Assembly: GCF_051020975.1 (NCBI RefSeq)
Contig: NW_027478160.1
Span: 15,336,001 to 15,400,000 of the forward strand
Direction: 5' to 3'
Length of the DNA: 64,000 nucleotides
DNA from: Osmia lignaria lignaria
Taxonomy: Eukaryota; Arthropoda; Insecta; Hymenoptera; Megachilidae
Shown here: one piece after another, positions 8,348 through 21,869 of the stretch
How positions within the stretch are numbered: position 1 is the stretch's first letter
Layout of the letters: every line of letters starts with the position of its first letter
Program-made: the position numbers and the translations under genes
The notes under the pieces: generated by a model
Databases searched by the model: none
Seen by the model: the letters and a program-made list of their open reading frames with translations, nothing else
What the model was told of the DNA's origin: nothing

Positions 8348-11245
8348 TCAGAAGCGTAGTTTTCGAGATATATCGAGATATTTAAGAGTTCCGAAGCCGC
8401 ACCAACATAATAGAGATACAGAAACACCGTGGCTCCTTTCTTTGAGATAACTCTGCACTAGTGCGAGCCGCAAATGCCACTTCCAGCTTAGCTGTGCAGA
8501 AGAAGAACAACAAGAAGAAGAAGTATCTCGAAATATGTCCGTCAGGCCCCTTCCCTTGAGATAAATCTGCAAATATCTCGGAAACGAAGCGAGCTATGGC
8601 AAAATGTTAAGAGACCTTTTTTGTAGAGAATTAAGTTTCCTACTTTTTATGTTCTATGATATTTTTCGATCAGAGGCGTAGTTCTCGAGATATATCAAGA
8701 TATTTAAAAGTTCCGAAGCCGCACCAACATAATAGAGATACAGAAACACCGTGGCCCCTTTCTTTGAGATAACTCTGCACGATTGCGAGCTGGAAATGCC
8801 ACTTCCAGTTTAGCTGTGCAGAAGAAGAACAACAAGAAGAAGAAATATCTCGAAATATGTCCATCAGGACCCTTCCCTTGAGATAAATCTGCAAATATCT
8901 CGGAAACGAAGCGAGCTATGGCAAAATGTTAAGAGACCTTTTTTGTAGAGAATTAAGTTTCCTACTTTTTATGTTCTATGATATTTTTTGATCAGATGCG
9001 TAGTTCTCGAGATATATCAAGATATTTAAAAGTTCCGAAGCCGCACCAACATAATAGAGATACAGAAACACCGTGGCCCCTTTCTTTGAGATAACTCTGC
9101 ACTATTGCGAGCTGCAAATGCCACTTCCAGCTTAGCTGTGCAGAAGAAGAACAACAAGAAGAAGAAATATCTCGAAATATGTCCGTCAGGCCCCTTCCCT
9201 TGAGATAAATCTGCAAATATCTCGGAAACGAAGAGAACTATGGCAAAATGTTAAGAGACCTTTTTTGTAGAGAATTAAGTTTCCTACTTTTCATGTTCTA
9301 TGATATTTTTTGATCAGATGCGTAGTTCTCGAGATATATCAAGATATTTAAAAGTTCCGAAGCAGCACCAACATAATAGAGATACAGAAACACCGTGGCC
9401 CCTTTCTTTGAGATAACTCTGCACTATTGCGAGCTGTAAATGCCACTTCCAGCTTAGCTGTGCAGAAGAAGAACAACAAGAAGAAGAAATATCTGGAAAT
9501 ATGTCCGTCAGGCCCCTTCCCTTGAGATATATCTGCAAATATCTCGGAATCGAAGCGAGCTATGGCAAAATGTTAAGAGACCTTTTTTGTAGAGAATTGT
9601 GTTTCCTACAATTTAGGTTCTATGATATTTTTTGGTCAGAAGCGTAGTTTTCGAGATATATCGAGATATTTAAAAGTTCCGAAGCGGCACCAACATAAAA
9701 GAGATACAGAAACACCGTGGCTCCTTTCTTCGAGATAACTCTGCACTAGTGCGGGCCGCAAATGCCACTTCCAGCTTAGCTGTGCAGAAGAAGAACAACA
9801 AGAAGAAGAAATATCTCGAAATATGTCCGTCAGGCCCCTTCCCTTGAGATAAATCTGCAAATATCTCGGAAACGAAGCGAGCTATGGCAAAATGTTAAGA
9901 GACCTTTTTTATAGAGAATTAAGTTTCCTACTTTTTATGTTCTATGATATTTTTCGATCAGAGGCGTAGTTCTCGAGATATATCAAGATATTTAAAAGTT
10001 CCGAAGCAGCACCAACATAATAGAGATACAGAAACACCGTGGCCCCTTTCTTTGAGATAACTCTGCACTATTGCGAGCTGTAAATGCCACTTCCAGCTTA
10101 GCTGTGCAGAAGAAGAACAACAAGAAGAAGAAATATCTCGAAATATGTCCGTCAGGCCCCTTCCCTTGAGATATATCTGCAAATATCTCGGAAACGAAGC
10201 GAGCTATGGCAAAATGTTAAGAGACCTGTTTTGTAGAGAATTATGTTTCCTACAATTTAGGTTCTATGATATTTTTTGGTCAGAAGCGTAGTTTTCGAGA
10301 TATATCGAGATATTTAAAAGTTCCGAAGCCGCACCAACATAATAGAGATACAGAAACACCGTGGCCCCTTTCTTTGAGATAACTCTGCACTAGTGCGAGC
10401 CGCAAATGCCACTTCCAGCTTAGCTGTGCAGAAGAAGAACAACAAGAAGAAGAAATATCTCGAAATATGTCGGTCAGGCCCCTTCCCTTGAGATAAATCT
10501 GCAAATATCTCGGGAACGAAGCGAGCTATGGCAAAATGTTAAGAGACGTTTTTTGTAGTGAATTATGTTTCCTACAATTTATGTTCTATGATATTTTTTG
10601 ATCAGAAGCGTAGTTTTCGAGATATATCGAGATATTTAAAAGTTCCGAAGCCGCACCAACATAATAGAGATACAGAAACACCGTGGCTCCTTTCTTTGAG
10701 ATAACTCTGCACTAGTGCGAGCCGCAAATGCCACTTCCAGCTTTGCTGTGCAGAAGAAGAACAACAAGAAGAAGAAATATCTCGAAATATGTCCGTCAGG
10801 CCCCTTCCCTTGAGATAAATCTGCAAATATCTCGGAAACGAAGCGAGCTATGGCAAAATGTTAAGAGACCTTTTTTGTAGAGAATCAAGTTTCCTACTTT
10901 TTATGTTCTATGATATTTTTCGATCAGAGGCGTAGTTCTCGAGATATATCAAGATATTTAAAAGTTCCGAAGCCGCACCAACATAATAGAGATACAGAAA
11001 CACCGTGGCCCCTTTCTTTGAGATAACTCTGCACTATTGCGAGCTGCAAATGCCACTTCCAGCTTAGCTGTGCAGAAGAAGAACAACAAGAAGAAGAAAT
11101 ATCTCGAAATATGTCCGCCAGGCCCCTTCCCTTGAGATAAATCTGCAAATATCTCGAAAACGAAGAGAGCTATGGCAAAATGTTAAGAGACCTTTTTTGT
11201 AGAGAATTAAGTTTCCTACTTTTCATGTTCTATGATATTTTTTGA

Positions 11246-11568
11246 TCAGATGCGTAGTTCTCGAGATATATCAAGATATTTAAAAGTTCCGAAGCAGCAC
11301 CAACATAATAGGAGATACAGAAACACCGTGGCCCCTTTCTTTGAGATAACTCTGCACTAGTGCGAGCCGCAAATGCCACTTCCAGCTTAGCTGTGCAGAA
11401 GAAGAACAACAAGAAGAAGAAATATCTCGAAATATGTCGGTCAGGCCCCTTCCCTTGAGATAAATCTGCAAATATCTCGGGAACGAAGCGAGCTATGGCA
11501 AAATGTTAAGAGACCTTTTTTGTAGAGAATTAAGTTTCCTACTTTTTATGTTCTATGATATTTTTTGA
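11246..11568. repeat. 323-bp unit with 1-bp insertion
   Basis: An extra G makes AATAGGAGATACAG at about 11311 where other units read AATAGAGATACAG. The change is private to this unit. It shifts the recurrent minus-strand frame, which is one argument against that frame being translated. Confidence 0.85.
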
Positions 11569-14500
11569 TCAGATGCGTAGTTCTCGAGATATATCAAGAT
11601 ATTTAAAAGTTCCGAAGCCGCACCAACATAATAGAGATACAGAAACACCGTGGCCCCTTTCTTTGAGATAACTCTGCACTATTGCGAGCTGCAAATGCCA
11701 CTTCCAGCTTAGCTGTGCAGAGGAAGAACAACAAGAAGAAGAAGTATCTCGAAATATGTCCGTCAGGCCCGTTCCTTTGAGCTGAATCTGCAAATATCTC
11801 GGAAACGAAGCGAGCTATGGCAAAATGTTAAGAGACGTTTTTTGTAGTGAATTATGTTTCCTTCAATTTATGTTCTATGATATTTTTTGATCAGAAGCGT
11901 AGTTTTCGAGATATATCGAGATATTTAAAAGTTCCGAAGCGGCACCAACATAATAGAGATACAGAAACACCGTGGCTCCTTTCTTTGAGATAACTCTGCA
12001 CTAGTGCGAGCCGCAAATGCCACTTCCAGCTTAGCTGTGCAGAAGAAGAACAACAAGAAGAAGAAATATCTCGAAATATGTCCGTCAGGCCCCTTCCCTT
12101 GAGATAAATCTGCAAATATCTCGGAAACGAAGCGAGCTATGGCAAAATGTTAAGAGACTTTTTTTGTAGAGAATTAAGTTTGCTACTTTTTATGTTCTAT
12201 GATATTTTTCGATCAGAGGCGTAGTTCTCGAGATATATCAAGATATTTAAAAGTTCCGAAGCAGCACCAACATAATAGAGATACAGAAACACCGTGGCCC
12301 CTTTCTTTGAGATAACTCTGCACTATTGCGAGCTGTAAATGCCACTTCCAGCTTAGCTGTGCAGAAGAAGAACAACAAGAAGAAGAAATATCTCGAAATA
12401 TGTCCGCCAGGCCCCTTCCCTTGAGATATATCTGCAAATATCTCGGAAACGAAGCGAGCTATGGCAAAATGTTAAGAGACCTTTTTTGTAGAGAATTATG
12501 TTTCCTACAATTTAGGTTCTATGATATTTTTTGGTCAGAAGCGTAGTTTTCGAGATATATCGAGATATTTAAAAGTTCCGAAGCCGCACCAACATAATAG
12601 AGATACAGAAACACCGTGGCTCCTTTCTTTGAGATAACTCTGCACGATTGCGAGCTGGAAATGCCACTTCCAGTTTAGCTGTGCAGAAGAAGAACAACAT
12701 GAAGAAGAAATATCTCGAAATATGTCCATCAGGACCCTTCCCTTGAGATAAATCTGCAAATATCTCGGAAACGAAGCGAGCTATGGCAAAATGTTAAGAG
12801 ACCTTTTTTGTAGAGAATTAAGTTTCCTACTTTTTATGTTCTATGATATTTTTTGATCAGATGCGTAGTTCTCGAGATATATCAAGATATTTAAAAGTTC
12901 CGAAGCCGCACCAACATAATAGAGATACAGAAACACCGTGGCCCCATTCTTTGAGATAACTCTGCACTATTGCGAGCTGCAAATGCCACTTCCAGCTTAG
13001 CTGTGCAGAAGAAGAACAACAAGAAGAAGAAATATCTCGAAATATGTCCGTCAGGCCCCTTCCCTTGAGATAAATCTGCAAATATCTCGGAAACGAAGAG
13101 AGCTATGGCAAAATGTTAAGAGACCTTTTTTGTAGAGAATTAAGTTTCCTACTTTTCATGTTCTATGATATTTTTTGATCAGATGCGTAGTTCTCGAGAT
13201 ATATCAAGATATTTAAAAGTTCCGAAGCAGCACCAACATAATAGAGATACAGAAACACCGTGGCCCCTTTCTTTGAGATAACTCTGCACGATTGCGAGCT
13301 GGAAATGCCACTTCCAGTTTAGCTGTGCAGAAGAAGAACAACAAGAAGAAGAAATATCTCGAAATATGTCCATCAGGACCCTTCCCTTGAGATAAATCTG
13401 CAAATATCTCGGAAACGAAGCGAGCTATGGCAAAATGTTAAGAGACCTTTTTTGTAGAGAATTAAGTTTCCTACTTTTTATGTTCTATGATATTTTTTGA
13501 TCAGATGCGTAGTTCTCGAGATATATCGAGATATTTAAAAGTTCCGAAGCCGCACCAACATAATAGAGATACAGAAACACCGTGGCCCCTTTCTTTGAGA
13601 TAACTCTGCACTAGTGCGAGCCGCAAATGCCACTTCCAGCTTAGCTGTGCAGAAGAAGAACAACAAGAAGAAGAAATATCTCGAAATATGTCCGTCAGGC
13701 CCCTTCCCTTGAGATAAATCTGCAAATATCTCGGAAACGAAGCGAGCTATGGCAAAATGTTAAGAGACCTTTTTTGTAGAAAATTAGGTTTCCTACTTTT
13801 TATGTTCTATGATATGTTTTGATCAGATGCGTAGTTCTCGAGATATATCAAGATATTTAAAAGTTCCGAAGCCGCACCAACATAATAGAGGTACAGAAAC
13901 ACCGTGGCCCCTTTCTTTGAGATAACTCTGCACTATTGCGAGCTGTAAATGCCACTTCCAGCTTAGCTGTGCAGAAGAAGAACAACAAGAAGAAGAAATA
14001 TCTCGAAATATGTCCGTCAGGCCAGTTCCTTTGAGCTGAATCTGCAAATATCTCGGAAACGAAGCGAGCTATGGCAAAATGTTAAGAGACCTTTTTTGTA
14101 GAGAATTAAGTTTCCTACTTTTCATGTTCTATGATATTTTTTGATCAGATGCGTAGTTCTCGAGATATATCAAGATATTTAAAAGTTCCGAAGCAGCACC
14201 AACATAATAGAGATACAGAAACACCGTGGCCCCTTTCTTTGAGATAACTCTGCACTATTGCGAGCTGCAAATGCCACTTCCAGCTTAGCTGTGCAGAGGA
14301 AGAACAACAAGAAGAAGAAGTATCTCGAAATATGTCCGTCAGGCCCGTTCCTTTGAGCTGAATCTGCAAATATCTCGGAAACGAAGCGAGCTATCTCAAA
14401 ATGTTAAGAGACGGTTTTTGTAGTGAATTATGTTTCCTACAATTTATGTTCTATGATATCTTTTGATCAGAAGCGTAGTTTTCGAGATATATCGAGATAT

Positions 14501-17500
14501 TTAAAAGTTCCGAAGCCGCACCAACATAATAGAGATACAGAAACACCGTGGCTCCTTTCTTTGAGATAACTCTGCACGATTGCGAGCTGGAAATGCCACT
14601 TCCAGTTTAGCTGTGCAGAAGAAGAACAACAAGAAGAAGAAATATCTCGAAATATGTCCATCAGGACCCTTCCCTTGAGATAAATCTGCAAATATCTCGG
14701 AAACGAAGCGAGCTATGGCAAAATGTTAAGAGACCTTTTTTGTAGAGAATTAAGTTTCCTACTTTTTATGTTCTATGATATTTTTTGATCAGATGCGTAG
14801 TTCTCGAGATATATCGAGATATTTAAAAGTTCCGAAGCCGCACCAACATAATAGAGATACAGAAACACCGTGGCCCCTTTCTTTGAGATAACTCTGCACT
14901 AGTGCGAGCCGCAAATGCCACTTCCAGCTTAGCTGTGCAGAAGAAGAACAACAAGAAGAAGAAATATCTCGAAATATGTCCGTCAGGCCCCTTCCCTTGA
15001 GATAAATCTGCAAATATCTCGGAAACGAAGCGAGCTATGGCAAAATGTTAAGAGACCGTTTTTGTAGAGAATTAAGTTTCCTACTTTTTATGTTCTATGA
15101 TATTTTTTGATCAGATGCGTAGTTCTCGAGATATATCAAGATATTTAAAAGTTCCGAAGCCGCACCAACACAATAGAGATACAGAAACACCGTGGCTCCT
15201 TTCTTTGAGATAAGTCTGCACTAGTGCGAGCCGCAAATGCCACTTCCAGCTTAGCTGTGCAGAAGAAGAACAACAAGAAGAAGAAATATCTCGAAATATG
15301 TCCGTCAGGGCCCTTCCCTTGAGATAAATCTGCAAATATCTCGGAAACGAAGCGAGCTATGGCAAAATGTTGAGAGACCTTTTTTGTAGAGAATTAAGTT
15401 TCCTACTTTTTATGTTCTATGATATTTTTCGATCAGAGGCGTAGTTCTCGAGATATATCAAGATATTTAAAAGTTCCGAAGCCGCACCAACATAATAGAG
15501 ATACAGAAACACCGTGGCCCCTTTCTTTGAGATAACTCTGCACGATTGCGAGCTGGAAATGCCACTTCCAGTTTAGCTGTGCAGAAGAAGAACAACAAGA
15601 AGAAGAAATATCTCGAAATATGTCCGTCAGGCCAGTTCCTTTGAGCTGAATCTGCAAATATCTCGGAAACGAAGCGAGCTATGGCAAAATGTTAAGAGAC
15701 GTTTTTTGTAGAGAATTATGTTTTCTACAATTTATGTTCTATGATATTTTTTGATCAGAAGCGTAGTTTTCGAGATATATCGAGATATTTAAAAGTTCCG
15801 AAGCCGCACCAACATAATAGGGATACAGAAACACCGTGGCCCCTTTCTTTGAGATAACTCTGCACTAGTGCGAGCCGCAAGTGCCACTTCCAGCTTAGCT
15901 GTGCAGAAGAAGAACAACAAGAAGAAGAAATATCTCGAAATATGTCCGTCAGGCGCCTTCCCTTGAGATAAATCTGCAAATATCTCGGAAACGAAGCGAG
16001 CTATGGCAAAATGTTAAGAGACCTTTTTTGTAGAAAATTAGGTTTCCTACTTTTTATGTTCTATGATATTTTTTGATCAGATGCGTAGTTCTCGAGATAT
16101 ATTAAGATATTTAAAAGTTCCGAAGCCGCACCAACATAATAGAGATACAGAAACACCGTGGCCCCTTTCTTTGAGATAACTCTGCACTATTGCGAGCTGT
16201 AAATGCCACCTCCAGCTTAGCTGTGCAGAAGAAGAACAACAAGAAGAAGAAATATCTCGAAATATGTCCGTCAGGCCCCTGCCCTTGAGATATATCTGCA
16301 AATATCTCGGAAACGAAGCGAGCAATGGCAAAATGTTAAGAGACCTTTTTTGTAGAGAATTATGTTTCCTACAATTTATGTTCTATAATATTTTTTGATC
16401 AGATGCGTAGTTCTCGAGATATATCAAGATATTTAAAAGTTCCGAAACCGCACCAACATAACAGAGATACAGAAACACCGTGGCCCCTTTCTTTGAGATA
16501 ACTCTGCACTAGTGCGAGCCGCAAATGCCGCTTCCAGCTTAGCTGTGCAGAAGAAGAACAACAAGAAGAAGAAATATCTCGAAATATGTCCGTTAGGCCC
16601 CTTCCCTTGAGATAAATCTGCAAATATCTCGGAAACGAAGCGAGCTATGGCAAAATGTTGAGAGACCTTTTTTGTAGAGAATTAAGTTTCCTACATTTTA
16701 TGTTCTATGATATTTTTTGATCAGATGCGTAGTTCTCGAGATATATCAAGATATTTAAAAGCTCCGAAGCCGCACCAACATAATAGAGATACAGAAACAC
16801 CGTGGCCCCTTTCTTTGAGATAACTCTGCACTATTGCGAGCTGCAAATGCCACTTCCAGCTTAGCTGTGCAGAAGAAGAACAACAAGAAGAAGAAATATC
16901 TCGAAATATGTCCGTCAGGCCCCTTCCCTTGAGATAAATCTGCAAATATCTCGGAAACGAAGAGAGCTATGGCAAAATGTTAAGAGACCTTTTTTGTAGA
17001 GAATTAAGTTTCCTACTTTTCATGTTCTATGATATTTTTTGATCAGATGCGTAGTTCTCGAGATATATCAAGATATTTAAAAGTTCCGAAGCAGCACCAA
17101 CATAATAGAGATACAGAAACACCGTGGCCCCTTTCTTTGAGATAACTCTGCACTATTGCGAGCTGTAAATGCCACTTCCAGTTTAGCTGTGCAGAAGAAG
17201 AACAACAAGAAGAAGAAATATCTCGAAATATGTCCATCAGGACCCTTCCCTTGAGATAAATCTGCAAATATCTCGGAAACGAAGCGAGCTATGGCAAAAT
17301 GTTAAGAGACCTTTCTTGTAGAGAATTAAGTTTCCTACTTTTTATGTTCTATGATATTTTTTGATCAGATGCGTAGTTCTCGAGATATATCAAGATATTT
17401 AAAAGTTCCGAAGCCGCACCAACATAATAGAGATACAGAAACACCGTGGCCCCTTTCTTTGAGATAACTCTGCACTATTGCGAGCTGCAAATGCCACTTC

Positions 17501-18652
17501 CAGCTTAGCTGTGCAGAAGAAGAACAACAAGGAGAAGAAATATCTCGAAATATGTCCGTCAGGCCCCTTCCCTTGAGATAAATCTGCAAATATCTCGGAA
17601 ACGAAGAGAGCTATGGCAAAATGTTAAGAGACCTTTTTTGTAGAGAATTAAGTTTCCTACTTTTCATGCTCTACGATATTTTTTGATCAGATGCGTAGTT
17701 CTCGAGATATATCAAGATATTTAAAAGTTCCGAAGCAGCACCAACATAATAGAGATACAGAAACACCGTGGCCCCTTTCTTTGAGATAACTCTGCACTAT
17801 TGCGAGCTGTAAATGCCACTTCCAGCTTAGCTGTGCAGAAGAAGAACAACAAGAAGAAGAAATATCTCGAAATATGTCCGTCAGGCCCCTTCCCTTGAGA
17901 TAAATCTGCAAATATCTCGGAAACGAAGCGAGCTATGGCAAAATGTTAAGAGACCTTTTTTGTAGAGAATTAAGTTTCCTACTTTTTATGTTCTATGATA
18001 TTTTTTGATCAGAAGCGTAGTTTTCGAGATATATCGAGATATTTAAAAGTTCCGAAGCCGCACCAACATAATAGAGATACAGAAACACCGTGGCCCCTTT
18101 CTTTGAGATAACTCTGCACTATTGCGAGCTGCAAATGCCACTTCCAGCTTAGCTGTGCAGAAGAAGAACAACAAGAAGAAGAAATATCTCGAAATATGTC
18201 CGTCAGGCCCCTTCCCTTGAGATAAATCTGCAAATATCTCGGAAACGAAGCGAGCTATGGCAAAATGTTTAGAGACCTTTCTTGTAGAGAATTAAGTTTC
18301 CTACTTTTTATGTAGTATGATATTTTTTGATCAGATGCGTAGTTCTCGAGATATATCAAGATATTTAAAAGTTCCGAAGCCGCACCAACATAATAGAGAT
18401 ACAGAAACACCGTGGCCCCTTTCTTTGGGATAACTCTGCACTATTGCGAGCTGCAAATGCTACTTCCAGCTTAGCTGTGCAGAAGAAGAACAACAAGAAG
18501 AAGAAATATCTCGAAATATGTCCGTCAGGCCACTTCCCTTGAGATAAATCTGCAAATATCTCGGAAACGAAGCGAGCTATGGCAAAATGTTAAGAGACCT
18601 TTTTTGTAGAGAATGAAGTTTCCTACTTTTTATGTTCTATGATATTTTTTGA

Positions 18653-21225
18653 TCAGAAGCGTAGTTTTCGAGATATATCGAGATATTTAAAAGTTCCGAA
18701 GCTGCACCAACATAATAGAGGTACAGAAACACCGTGGCCTCTTTCTTTGAGATAACTCTGCACTATTGCGAGCTGCAAATGCCACTTCCAGCTTAGCTGT
18801 GCAGAGGAAGAACAACAAGAAGAAGAAGTATCTCGAAATATGTCCGTCAGGCCCGTTCCTTTGAGCTGAATCTGCAAATATCTCGGAAACGAAGCGAGCT
18901 ATGGCAAAATGTTAAGAGACCTTTTTTGTAGAGAATAATGTTTCCTACAATTTACGTTCTATGATATTTTTTGATCAGAAGCGTAGTTTTCGAGATATAT
19001 CGAGATATTTAAAAGTTCCGAAGCCGCACCAACATAATAGAGATACAGAAACACCGTGGCCCCTTTCTTTGAGATAACTCTGCACTACTGCGACCTGCAA
19101 ATGCCACTTCCAGCTCAGCTGTGCAGAAGAAGAACAACAAGAAGAAGAAATATCTCGAAATATGTCCGTCAGGCCCCTTCCCTTGAGATAAATCTGCAAA
19201 TATCTCGGAAACGAAGCGAGCTATGGCAAAATGTTAAGAGACCTTTTTTGTAGAGAATTATGTTTCCTACAATTTATGTTCTATGATATTTTTTGATCAG
19301 AAGCGTGGTTTTCGAGATATATCAAGATATTTAAAAGTTCCGAAGCCGCACCAACATAATAGAGATACAGAAACACCGTGGCCCCTTTCTTTGAGATAAC
19401 TCTGCACTATTGCGAGCTGCAAATGCCGCTTCGAGCTTAGCTGTGCAGAAGAAGAACAAGAAGAAGAAATATCTCGAAATATGTCCGTCAGACCCCTTCC
19501 CTTGAGATGAATCTGCAAATATCTCGGAAACGAACCGAGCTATGGCAAAATGTTAAGAGACCTTTTTTGTAGAGAATTAAGTTTCCTACTTTTTATGTAG
19601 TATGATATTTTTTGATCAGATGCGTAGTTCTCGAGATATATCAAGATATTTAAAAGTTCCGAAGCCGCACCAACATAATAGAGATACAGAAACACCGTGG
19701 CCCCTTTCTTTGGGATAACTCTGCACTATTGCGAGCTGCAAATGCCACTTCCAGCTTAGCTGTGCAGAAGAAGAACAACAAGAAGAAGAAATATCTCGAA
19801 ATATGTCCGTCAGGCCACTTCCCTTGAGATAAATCTGCAAATATCTCGGAAACGAAGCGAGCTATGGCAAAATGTTAAGAGACCTTTTTTGTAGAGAATT
19901 AAGTTTCCTACTTTTCATGTTCTATGATATTTTTTGATCAGATGCGTAGTTCTCGAGATATATCAAGATATTTAAAAGTTCCGAAGCCGCACCAACATAA
20001 TAGAGATACAGAAACACCGTGGCCCCTTTCTTTGGGATAACTCTGCACTATTGCGAGCTGCAAATGCCACTTCCAGCTTAGCTGTGCAGAAGAAGAACAA
20101 CAAGAAGAAGAAATATCTCGAAATATGTCCGTCAGGCCACTTCCCTTGAGATAAATCTGCAAATATCTCGGAAACGAAGCGAGCTATGGCAAAATGTTAA
20201 GAGACCTTTTTTGTAGAGAATTAAGTTTCCTACTTTTTATGTTCGATGATATTTTTTGATCAGATGCGTAGTTCTCGAGATATATCAAGATATTTAAAAG
20301 TTCCGAAGCTGCACCAACATAATAGAGGTACAGAAACACCGTGGCCTCTTTCTTTGAGATAACTCTGCACTATTGCGAGCTGCAAATGCCACTTCCAGCT
20401 TAGCTGTGCAGAGGAAGAACAACAAGAAGAAGAAGTATCTCGAAATATGTCCGTCAGGCCCGTTCCTTTGAGCTGAATCTGCAAATATCTCGGAAACGAA
20501 GCGAGCTATGGCAAAATGTTAAGAGACCTTTTTTGTAGAGAATAATGTTTCCTACAATTTACGTTCTATGATATTTTTTGATCAGAAGCGTAGTTTTCGA
20601 GATATATCGAGATATTTAAAAGTTCCGAAGCCGCACCAACATAATAGAGATACAGAAACACCGTGGCCCCTTTCTTTGAGATAACTCTGCACTATTGCGA
20701 CCTGCAAATGCCACTTCCAGCTCAGCTGTGCAGAAGAAGAACAACAAGAAGAAGAAATATCTCGAAATATGTCCGTCAGGCCCCTTCCCTTGAGATAAAT
20801 CTGCAAATATCTCGGAAACGAAGCGAGCTATGGCAAAATGTTGAGAGACCTTTTTTGTAGAGAATTTAGTTTCCTACAATTTATGTTCTATGATATTTTT
20901 TGATCAGAAGCGTGGTTTTCGAGATATATCAAGATATTTAAAAGTTCCGAAGCCGCACCAACATAATAGAGATACAGAAACACCGTGGCCCCTTTCTTTG
21001 AGATAACTCTGCACTATTGCGAGCTGCAAATGCCGCTTCGAGCTTAGCTGTGCAGAAGAAGAACAACAAGAAGAAGAAATATCTCGAAATATGTCCGTCA
21101 GACCCCTTCCCTTGAGATGAATCTGCAAATATCTCGGAAACGAACCGAGCTATGGCAAAATGTTAAGAGACCTTTTTTGTAGAGAATTATGTTTCCTACA
21201 ATTTATGTTCTATGATATTTTTTGA
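18653..21225. repeat. Three-unit block repeated at five-unit distance
   Basis: Units at 18653, 18975 and 19297 correspond to those at 20260, 20582 and 20904. Each set runs type D, then a unit with TGCGACCTGCAAATGCC, then one with GCCGCTTCGAGC and GAACCGAGC. The distance is 1607 bp, five units less the 3-bp deletion in the 19297 unit. Two near-identical units lie between (19616 and 19938). Confidence 0.75.
19297..19615. repeat. 319-bp unit with 3-bp deletion in the mirror repeat
   Basis: One CAA triplet is missing from the purine-rich tract near 19455-19460 (GAAGAACAAGAAG), leaving a shorter mirror. The sister unit at 20904 has the full tract, so the loss came after the block was duplicated. 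Triplet slippage in the GAA/CAA tract is the simplest cause. Confidence 0.85.
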
Positions 21226-21869
21226 TCAGAAGCGTAGTTTTCGAGATATATCGAGATATTTAAAAGTTCCGAAGCCGCACCAACATAATAGAGATACAGA
21301 AACACCGTGGCCCCTTTCTTTGAGATAACTCTGCACTATTGCGACCTGCAAATGCCACTTCCAGCTCAGCTGTGCAGAAGAAGAACAACAAGAAGAAGAA
21401 ATATCTCGAAATATGTCCGTCAGGCCCCTTCCCTTGAGATAAATCTGCAAATATCTCGGAAACGAAGCGAGCTATGGCAAAATGTTAAGAGACCTTTTTT
21501 GTAGAGAATTATGTTTCCTACAATTTATGTTCTATGATATTTTTTGATCAGAAGCGTAGTTTTCGAGATATATCGAGATATTTAAAAGTTCCGAAGCCGC
21601 ACCAACATAATAGAGATACAGAAACACCGTGGCCCCTTTCTTTGAGATAACTCTGCACTATTGCGACCTGCAAATGCCACTTCCAGCTCAGCTGTGCAGA
21701 AGAAGAACAACAAGAAGAAGAAATATCTCGAAATATGTCCGTCAGGCCCCTTCCCTTGAGATAAATCTGCAAATATCTCGGAAACGAAGCGAGCTATGGC
21801 AAAATGTTAAGAGACCTTTTTTGTAGAGAATTATGTTTCCTACAATTTATGTTCTATGATATTTTTTGA

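Larger units (their letters stand above)
7382..18652. repeat. Mixed-type zone of the array
   Basis: Types A, B, C and D and their hybrids are interleaved without a fixed order, and neighbours usually differ from each other. Further recurring variants are GAAGCAGCACC, GGCTCCTTTC and TTTCGATCAGAGGCG. A four-unit spacing (1288 bp) links the C unit plus its neighbour at 13179-13822 with those at 14467-15110. The unit at 18331 carries GGGATAACTCTGC and GGCCACTTCCC, a version that becomes common after 19616. Confidence 0.7.
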